From Bacteroides faecichinchillae JCM 17102 (lineage in GTDB: Bacteria; Bacteroidota; Bacteroidia; Bacteroidales; Bacteroidaceae), in contig NZ_BAKK01000036.1 in NCBI RefSeq assembly GCF_000614145.1, positions 1-41,037 of the forward strand: DNA of 41,037 bases. The letters run 5' to 3'. Below the pieces are notes generated by a model. The model was not told where the DNA came from and searched no databases. It saw only the letters and a list, made by a program, of their open reading frames with translations. The stretch's first letter is position 1. Every line of letters starts with the position of its first letter. Positions 35,179 through 41,037 of the stretch are shown here, in pieces. Both the position numbers and the translations under genes were made by a program.

Positions 35179-36354
35179 ATGAAACAGCTATTAAAAGAAA
35201 ACGGAGGATTACCGGCTTCTATCCTGTGGACCCTAGCTATTGTTGCAGGCATATCGGTAGCCAATCTCTATTATAACCAACCTTTACTAAATATGATACG
35301 CCAAGAATTAGGTGTATCGGAATTCAAAACGAATCTGATTGCCATGGTTACACAAATTGGTTATGCAATCGGATTATTATTTATCGTCCCTCTCGCTGAT
35401 TTATATCAACGTAAGAAAATTATACTCACTAATTTTGCCATTCTTATTCTCTCACTATTATCCATCGCATTTGGGAAAAATATTCATCTGATACTCATTG
35501 CCTCCTTTTTTACCGGAATCTGCTCAGTGATACCTCAGATATTTATACCGATTGCCTCTCAATTCTCCCGTCCTGAAAATAAAGGTAGAAACGTAGGAAT
35601 AGTTGTTTCCGGGCTTTTAACCGGAATCCTAGCCTCACGCGTTATCAGTGGATTTATCGGAGAGTTGTTCGGGTGGCGGGAAATGTACCACATTGCTGCC
35701 GGTATGATGCTTGTTTGTGCAATCATTGTATTGAAAATCCTTCCAGATATCCAACCGAATTTCAAAGGAAAGTATAGCGATTTGATGAAATCTCTATTCT
35801 CCTTACTGAAAGAATATCCCCAGCTAAGCATTTATTCCATACGTGCTGCATTAAATTTCGGTTCTTTTCTCGCTATGTGGTCATGTCTGGCTTTTAAAAT
35901 GGGAAGAGCACCATTTTATGCAAACAGTAACACTATTGGACTTTTGGGACTCTGTGGAATCGCTGGTGCATTAACAGCCTCTTTCGTTGGAAAATATGTA
36001 AAACGAGTAGGCGTACACCGTTTTAATTTTATAGGTTGCGGACTGATTCTATTCTCTTGGTTGTTATTCTTTATCGGAGAAAACAGTTATATAGGTATTA
36101 TAGCCGGAATTATTATTATCGATATAGGTATGCAATGTATCCAGCTCAGTAACCAAACCAGTATTTTCGAACTAAATCCTCGTGCTTCCAACCGAATAAA
36201 CACGATCTTTATGACCACGTACTTTATTGGGGGAGCAACAGGAACTTTTCTAGCAGGCACATTCTGGCAACTTCATGGATGGCATGGTGTTATTGGTATC
36301 GGAGCTTTTCTGACTTGTATCTCGTTACTAATTACGATTGTATCAAAGAAATGA
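35179..36354 (+). CDS. MFS transporter
   Basis: A 391-residue inner-membrane protein with 12 predicted helices. LADLYQRKKII in the loop after helix 2 matches the major facilitator signature (GxLaDrxGRkxxl), and NLYYNQPLLNMI near the N-terminus is typical of the YnfM/YgaY-like drug and metabolite exporters. The substrate is unknown. The frame is open from a TTG at 35146, overlapping pbpC, but I use the ATG at 35179 because a -7 element sits within the extra part. No clear terminator separates it from pbpC, so read-through is also possible. Confidence 0.87.
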   Translation: MKQLLKENGGLPASILWTLAIVAGISVANLYYNQPLLNMIRQELGVSEFKTNLIAMVTQIGYAIGLLFIVPLADLYQRKKIILTNFAILILSLLSIAFGKNIHLILIASFFTGICSVIPQIFIPIASQFSRPENKGRNVGIVVSGLLTGILASRVISGFIGELFGWREMYHIAAGMMLVCAIIVLKILPDIQPNFKGKYSDLMKSLFSLLKEYPQLSIYSIRAALNFGSFLAMWSCLAFKMGRAPFYANSNTIGLLGLCGIAGALTASFVGKYVKRVGVHRFNFIGCGLILFSWLLFFIGENSYIGIIAGIIIIDIGMQCIQLSNQTSIFELNPRASNRINTIFMTTYFIGGATGTFLAGTFWQLHGWHGVIGIGAFLTCISLLITIVSKK

Positions 36355-36404
36355 CTCAACAAAACAGATGATCAAACCGTTTAATAAGAAAATAAAAGTA
36401 AGCT

Positions 36405-36839
36405 ATGAAATACGGAGTGAATAGACAGTTTTTACTTATCACCGCAGGCATTGTGTGGATTATAGCCGGCACTAATATATTGCGAATAGGAATTGTCACC
36501 TGGATGAATAGTACACAAGATTGGATGTTTAAAATAGGCGAAGCAACAGTCATTTTTTTATTATTCTTTGTATTTATTTTCAGAAAGCTTTATTATAAAC
36601 ATACCCGTCGAATTGAAGAAAAGAAAGAAGATAAAAACTGCCCTTTTTCTTTTTTCGATGTAAAAAGCTGGATTATGATGACATTCATGATTGCATTAGG
36701 CATAACTATCCGCAGTTTGCATTTATTGCCTGACAGTTTCATATCTGTCTTTTATACTGGACTATCCATAGCGCTGATTCTGACCGGAATACTTTTTATA
36801 TGCTACTGGTGGCAAAAGCGTAAGTTATTACACAACTAA
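36405..36839 (+). CDS. Small four-helix membrane protein, unknown function
   Basis: A 144-residue inner-membrane protein with four hydrophobic segments (about 9-27, 46-62, 88-108, 114-134) and a central charged loop (RRIEEKKEDKN). I do not recognise the family with confidence. It lies 50 bp after the MFS gene and 11 bp before the ferritin-like/VIT1 gene on the same strand, so it is probably co-transcribed with the latter, which hints at a link to metal or ion handling. Confidence 0.75.
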   Translation: MKYGVNRQFLLITAGIVWIIAGTNILRIGIVTWMNSTQDWMFKIGEATVIFLLFFVFIFRKLYYKHTRRIEEKKEDKNCPFSFFDVKSWIMMTFMIALGITIRSLHLLPDSFISVFYTGLSIALILTGILFICYWWQKRKLLHN

Positions 36840-36850
36840 ATCATAATAAG

Positions 36851-37723
36851 ATGAACGTATCCAAACAAGACATTGAAAAGTTTATCCGCTTTCAACGAAA
36901 TGAGATAACAGAAAGCATAGTATACGAACGACTCGCCTCTATCGAAAAGGATGAAAACAATCGTAAAATTCTCCATCAAATTGCGGTCGAAGAAAAATCA
37001 CATTATGAAATCTTAAAAAAATATACAGGAAAAGATGTGATACCTGACCGCAAGCGTGTTGCCCGCTTTTATTTTCTAGCACAAATATTGGGCATTACAT
37101 TTACGATTAAATTAATGGAGTCAAGCGAAAAAAATGCGCATCACAACTACGATAAATATACCAATATTCCCGACCTACAACGTCTCGCTCGTGACGAAGA
37201 AGTACATGAACAGAAGTTAATCTCCCTAATTAATGAAGAACGGCTGGAATATATGGGCTCTGTTGTCTTAGGTCTGAATGATGCACTAGTAGAATTTACA
37301 GGTGCATTAGCCGGGTTCACATTAGCACTCAGTGATCACCGGTTAATTGCACTGACAGGTAGTATAACAGGTATTGCTGCGGCTCTATCCATGGCCTCAT
37401 CCGAATATCTTTCTACGAAGTCTGAAGGAGATGTAAAAAAACGTCCGGTAAAAGCTGCTGTATATACTGGTATTGCATACCTGATAACTGTAGCAGCTTT
37501 AGTTGCTCCTTTCATGCTTATCAACAATGTAATTCTAGCCTTAGGAGTTATGCTTACAATGGCACTTATTATCATTGCATTATTCAATTACTATTATTCA
37601 GTAGCTCGTGGTGAAAGCTTCCGAAAGCGTTTTACCGAAATGGCCGTACTTAGCTTTAGTGTGGCTGGTATCAGTTTCCTGATCGGTTATGCCTTGAAAA
37701 CTTTCACCGGTATAGAAGCTTAA
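36851..37723 (+). CDS. Ferritin-like (rubrerythrin)/VIT1 fusion, probable Fe/Mn exporter
   Basis: A 290-residue protein. Residues 1-130 are a four-helix ferritin-like diiron domain with metal-ligand Glu/His sets (RNEITESIVYE, EEKSHYEIL, DEEVHEQK). Residues 140-290 form a CCC1/VIT1-type membrane transporter with five helices (GLNDALVEFTGALAG, MASSEYLSTKSEGD). Such fusions (MbfA-like) export iron or manganese; the ferritin part probably senses or oxidises iron. Directly behind the small membrane protein and ahead of the NhaC gene. Confidence 0.9.
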   Translation: MNVSKQDIEKFIRFQRNEITESIVYERLASIEKDENNRKILHQIAVEEKSHYEILKKYTGKDVIPDRKRVARFYFLAQILGITFTIKLMESSEKNAHHNYDKYTNIPDLQRLARDEEVHEQKLISLINEERLEYMGSVVLGLNDALVEFTGALAGFTLALSDHRLIALTGSITGIAAALSMASSEYLSTKSEGDVKKRPVKAAVYTGIAYLITVAALVAPFMLINNVILALGVMLTMALIIIALFNYYYSVARGESFRKRFTEMAVLSFSVAGISFLIGYALKTFTGIEA

Positions 37724-37793
37724 TAACAAGTGATTTCATATATATCAAATAATTCAAAGATAATTTCAATTAATAAAGCGATATAAAAATAGA

Positions 37794-39221
37794 ATGAAGA
37801 AGATTCCTTCCCCTCTCGTTTCTCTATTACCCATCATCGTTCTGGTAATATTACTTTTTGGTACTATCCACACATTTGGCAGTGATGCCTTAAATGGTGG
37901 AAGCCAAATATCGCTGCTCACCACTACTGCTGTCTGCATTTTCATAGGTATGGCGATTTATAAAATACCTTGGAAAGATTATGAACTAGCCATAACAAAT
38001 AACATTGCCGGAGTTGCAACAGCTATTATTATCTTGCTAATTATTGGTGCATTAAGTGGAACCTGGATGATCAGTGGAGTTGTACCGACCCTGATCTATT
38101 ATGGTATGCAAATTATCCATCCCAGTTTCTTCCTTGCTTCTACCTGTATCATTTGCATTCTAATATCTGTTATGACGGGAAGTTCATGGACTACCATTGC
38201 CACTATTGGTATTGCATTGATGGGAATTGGAAAAGCACAGGGATTCGAAGAAGGATGGATTGCGGGCGCTATTATCTCCGGTGCATACTTCGGTGATAAA
38301 GTTTCTCCTTTATCAGAAACAACCATATTAGCTGCATCCGTCACAGATACACCTCTCTTTCGGCATATCCGCTATATGATGATCACAACGGTTCCTTCGA
38401 TTGTCATTACTTTAATTATATTTATAGTAGCCGGTTTCTCACATGATGCAGGCAACTCTCAACATATCCCAGAAGTAGCAGCTGCCTTGAAAGAAAAGTT
38501 CCTGATCACTCCCTGGTTACTGATTGTTCCTGTAGCAACAGGAATCTTGATCGCCCGGAAAGTTCCCTCCATCATCACCTTATTCTTATCAACCTTACTA
38601 GCCGGTATTTTTGCATTGATTCTCCAGCCCAATTTACTACACGAAATTACAGGAGCTACAACATCTAATTTTGAATCCTTATATAAAGGACTTATGATGA
38701 CCATCTACGGAAAAACAAATTTGCAAACAGATAATGTCATTTTGTCTGATTTAATCTCTACACGAGGTATGTCCGGAATGATGAATACTGTTTGGTTGAT
38801 TTTATGTGCAATGTGTTTTGGTGGAGCTATGACAGCAAGTGGAATGTTGGGAAGTATCACTTCACTTTTTATTCGGTTTATGAAGAATACTGTCGGTGTA
38901 GTAGCTTCAACCGTATGTTCCGGCCTTTTCCTGAATATGGCAACTGCCGACCAATACATTAGTATTATTCTAACTGGAAACATATTCCGCAATATATATT
39001 ATAAAAAAGGATACGAAAGTTGTTTGTTAAGTCGGACTACCGAAGATTCAGTAACTGTTACATCCGTATTGATTCCCTGGAACAGCTGTGGAATGACACA
39101 AGCAACCATTTTGAGTGTCCCTACAATTGTGTATCTTCCATATTGTTTTTTCAACATTATCAGCCCGTTAATGAGTATCGTTGTCGCTGCTATCGGATAT
39201 AAAATAGCAAGACGTTCGTGA
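37794..39221 (+). CDS. nhaC: Na+/H+ antiporter, NhaC family
   Basis: A 475-residue inner-membrane transporter with about 11 to 12 helices and the NhaC pattern TGSSWTTIATIGIALMGIG (about 124-142) and SGAYFGDKVSPLSETT (about 160-175), which hold the cation-site residues. Probable exchange of Na+ for H+; some family members move malate/lactate, which cannot be excluded. About 70 bp after the VIT1 gene; it could share that transcript. No -7 element visible directly upstream. Confidence 0.9.
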   Translation: MKKIPSPLVSLLPIIVLVILLFGTIHTFGSDALNGGSQISLLTTTAVCIFIGMAIYKIPWKDYELAITNNIAGVATAIIILLIIGALSGTWMISGVVPTLIYYGMQIIHPSFFLASTCIICILISVMTGSSWTTIATIGIALMGIGKAQGFEEGWIAGAIISGAYFGDKVSPLSETTILAASVTDTPLFRHIRYMMITTVPSIVITLIIFIVAGFSHDAGNSQHIPEVAAALKEKFLITPWLLIVPVATGILIARKVPSIITLFLSTLLAGIFALILQPNLLHEITGATTSNFESLYKGLMMTIYGKTNLQTDNVILSDLISTRGMSGMMNTVWLILCAMCFGGAMTASGMLGSITSLFIRFMKNTVGVVASTVCSGLFLNMATADQYISIILTGNIFRNIYYKKGYESCLLSRTTEDSVTVTSVLIPWNSCGMTQATILSVPTIVYLPYCFFNIISPLMSIVVAAIGYKIARRS

Positions 39222-39288
39222 ACAATCTGGCATACACTTTGTTTTTGCAATAAACGGACAACGTATTAAACCTAAACAAAAAAAAGTT

Positions 39289-39876
39289 ATGAAAAAGTTT
39301 ATTGCATTATTAGCATTAGTATTAGTGAGTGCAAGCACAATGATGTATGCACAAAGTGACGCAGCCGCACGCCGCGCAGAAAGAAAAGCTCAAAGAGACG
39401 CAGAAAGAGCAAAACTCCGTGCTGAAGAACAAGTTCAGGATATGGCTTCCTATCAAGAGGCTATACAGGCTTTAAAAAACAAACAATTTGTTCTGGAAGC
39501 CAATCAGGTTGTTTTCAAAAATGGTATGACTGCATTTGTTACCCCCAATACCAACTTTGTCTTGATGAATGGTAACAGAGCTACTGTACAAACGGCTTTC
39601 AACACCTCATATCCTGGCCCTAATGGTATCGGTGGTGTGACAGTAGATGGTAACTCAGCAGATGTGAAAATGAATATTGATAAAAAAGGAAATGTATTCT
39701 GCTCATTCAATGTTCAGGGTATAGGTATCTCGGCTCAAGTATTTATAAACATGAGCAGTGGTAGCAACAATGCTTCAGTTACCGTCAGTCCAAACTTTAA
39801 TAATAACAATCTGACATTGAACGGAAACATTATTCCCCTGAACCAATCTAATATCTTCAAAGGACGTTCTTGGTAA
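39289..39876 (+). CDS. DUF4251 domain protein, exported
   Basis: A 195-residue protein with a signal peptide (MKKFIALLALVLVSASTMMY, then AQ), a charged, Ala/Arg/Glu-rich helix (about 24-48, probably coiled coil), then the DUF4251 beta domain (KNKQFVLEANQVVFKNG; ...MNIDKKGNVFCSFNVQG...). Periplasmic or outer-membrane associated; function unknown. One cysteine in the mature part. Followed 24 bp later by a strong terminator. Confidence 0.88.
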   Translation: MKKFIALLALVLVSASTMMYAQSDAAARRAERKAQRDAERAKLRAEEQVQDMASYQEAIQALKNKQFVLEANQVVFKNGMTAFVTPNTNFVLMNGNRATVQTAFNTSYPGPNGIGGVTVDGNSADVKMNIDKKGNVFCSFNVQGIGISAQVFINMSSGSNNASVTVSPNFNNNNLTLNGNIIPLNQSNIFKGRSW

Positions 39877-39900
39877 TACAAGTATAAGAATCTTATAATT

Positions 39901-39949
39901 ACTCCGCTACAAATCACGCAAAATGTGTACATTTGTAGCGGAGTTTTTA
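39901..39949 (+). terminator. Terminator after the DUF4251 gene
   Basis: A perfect 14-bp stem, ACTCCGCTACAAAT (39901-39914) with ATTTGTAGCGGAGT (39931-39944), 16-nt loop, then TTTTT. The 3' arm contains most of the -7 element of the following gene. Confidence 0.9.
39928..39935 (+). promoter_or_regulatory. -7 element within the terminator 3' arm
   Basis: TACATTTG matches TAnnTTTG and lies across the loop and 3' arm of the terminator at 39901-39949. Transcription near 39942 gives a leader of about 24 nt to the response-regulator ATG at 39965. No TTTG at -33. Confidence 0.55.
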
Positions 39950-39964
39950 ATTTATCCGATTCCT

Positions 39965-40621
39965 ATGAGAGAATATATCATTGCAGATAACCAGGATATC
40001 AGTAAGGCAGGAATGATGTTCCTATTAAGCAAACAGAAGGATGTAACCACCCTTCTGGAAGCTGACAATAAAGTTGAACTGATTCAACTGCTACGATTGC
40101 ATCCACAAGCAGTGATTATTCTGGACTATACCTTATTCGATTTTGCAGGAGCGGATGAGTTAATTGTTTTACAAGAACGGTTCAAAGAAGTAGACTGGAT
40201 TTTATTTTCTGATGAGTTAAGTATAAACTTCCTTCGACAAATATTATTCAGTAGTATGGCTTTCGGAGTAGTAATGAAAGACAACTCCAAAGAGGAAATC
40301 ATGACTGCTATCCAATGCGCCACGCGTAAACAGAGGTATATCTGTAATCATGTCAGTAATTTACTACTTTCAGGCAATCACACTCCCGCTGCAACAGCTA
40401 TAGAAGATCATCTATTAACCCAAACGGAAAAAATCATTCTAAAAGAAATTGCATTAGGTAAAACAACCAAAGAAATTGCTGCTGACAAGAATCTTAGTTT
40501 CCACACCATCAATAGTCACAGAAAAAATATCTTCCGGAAATTAGGAGTAAACAATGTACATGAAGCTACCAAATATGCAATGCGAGCAGGGATTGTAGAT
40601 CTAGCGGAATATTATATCTGA
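39965..40621 (+). CDS. LuxR-type response regulator
   Basis: A 218-residue two-domain protein. The receiver-like domain (1-115) has acidic D8, a candidate phospho-acceptor D54 (IILDYTLFD) and the conserved Lys105 (VVMKDN). A LuxR/NarL helix-turn-helix spans about 150-213 (LTQTEKIILKEIALGKTTKE...HTINSHRKNIFRKLG). No sensor kinase is adjacent, so the partner is unknown. The frame is open from 39923, but the -7 element there and the match to receivers from MREYIIADNQ support the ATG at 39965. Confidence 0.88.
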   Translation: MREYIIADNQDISKAGMMFLLSKQKDVTTLLEADNKVELIQLLRLHPQAVIILDYTLFDFAGADELIVLQERFKEVDWILFSDELSINFLRQILFSSMAFGVVMKDNSKEEIMTAIQCATRKQRYICNHVSNLLLSGNHTPAATAIEDHLLTQTEKIILKEIALGKTTKEIAADKNLSFHTINSHRKNIFRKLGVNNVHEATKYAMRAGIVDLAEYYI

Positions 40622-40868
40622 CAAAAGAGAATTTATGCAGTTGAAATCATCTAAAAAGTCCGGATCACTGATAAGATTATTAGTTAGTCGTAATTTCCTA
40701 AATTCTGTTGATTAAACGATTTCTTTTAATAATGTATGTAACAATACCTAGAATATCATCGACAAGTATTATTAGTTCCCACTCAATCTATCAATAGCAA
40801 ACTTCTTCTTGCCCATTAATAAACTGCTTCTGTCTTAATAGAAAAATTAGTATCACTCAAGACAAATC
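40622..40868. other. Noncoding stretch after the response regulator
   Basis: No gene, terminator or structured element that I can support. AT-rich, with no long inverted repeat or recognisable motif until the promoter at 40869. Confidence 0.5.
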
Positions 40869-40876
40869 TATATTTG
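40869..40876 (+). promoter_or_regulatory. -7 element for a gene beyond the window
   Basis: TATATTTGC, a full -7 match. A transcript would start near 40883, right at the first 21-bp repeat unit, so the repeats would lie in the 5' leader of whatever gene follows after 41037. Confidence 0.5.
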
Positions 40877-40879
40877 CAA

Positions 40880-40962
40880 GTTTCAATTATATAATCAAAA
40901 CCTCCGGTTGTATAACCGAAAGCTCCGGTTATATAGTCAAAGGTTTCATTTATAGTTCATAC
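40880..40962. repeat. Array of about four degenerate 21-bp repeat units
   Basis: Units at 40880-40900, 40901-40921, 40922-40942 and 40943-40962. The two central ones share CTCCGGTT(G/A)TATA (40902-40914 and 40923-40935), exactly 21 bp apart; the outer ones keep mainly the TATATA..TCAAAA part. The last unit is degraded. Confidence 0.7.
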
Positions 40963-41037
40963 TAAGTAGAAAGAAGGTTTACTATTAAAGGAAAAAAAGT
41001 TTAGTCTTAATATAATGGAATTTATCTATTAATACTT

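Overview
The window looks like a chromosomal segment from a gut Bacteroides (phylum Bacteroidota). Evidence: AT-rich intergenic DNA; promoters of the Bacteroides type (-33 TTTG, -7 TAnnTTTG) in front of many genes; few visible Shine-Dalgarno sites; and families typical of the genus (DUF2490, NigD-like, DUF4375, DUF4251, DUF1080, GGGtGRT, an A2M/PBP1C pair, a short MetH). No rRNA, tRNA, CRISPR, prophage or insertion sequence was seen.

Layout. 300-3650 (minus): outer-membrane DUF2490 protein, DsbD-type thiol:disulfide reductase, Dabb protein. 3752-5777 (plus): uridine kinase and an MltF-like lytic transglycosylase with a broken frame. 5828-13408 (minus): Na+/solute symporter with a 41-residue partner, nitroreductase lipoprotein, MetH, SmpB (frame broken near its tail), Yip1, NigD-like lipoprotein, DUF4375. 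13595-13999 (minus): TIGR03987/HsmA-like membrane protein. 14237-15967 (plus): NifU/IscU-like scaffold plus GGGtGRT protein behind a near-ideal promoter. 16025-20310 is an AT-rich accessory stretch: a rod-shaped inverted-repeat element that could be RNA, two paralogous mini-HTH genes, an InlB-repeat lipoprotein and a membrane-anchored AraC regulator. 20402-20761: DUF1622. 20830-26211 (minus): a five-gene operon resembling the 3-keto-glycoside pathway (two Gfo/Idh/MocA oxidoreductases, two DUF1080 proteins, one TIM-barrel isomerase). 26608 (minus): FKBP. 27096-39221 (plus): alpha-2-macroglobulin, PBP1C, MFS transporter, a small membrane protein, a ferritin-like/VIT1 transporter and an NhaC antiporter. 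39289-40621 (plus): DUF4251 protein and a LuxR-type response regulator.

Most notable. (1) The 115-nt rod at 16102-16216, whose 3' strand can instead form a terminator hairpin ending 4 nt before an HTH start codon. (2) Three intergenic arrays of short direct repeats with the same 21-23 bp period but unrelated unit sequences. (3) A tandem duplication in the 3-keto-glycoside operon that put the isomerase's signal peptide onto a DUF1080 body; the length bookkeeping fits exactly. (4) Four genes (MltF-like, SmpB, InlB lipoprotein, A2M) each interrupted by one small indel. This points to sequence error or recent decay more than to programmed biology, so their protein ends should be treated with care.
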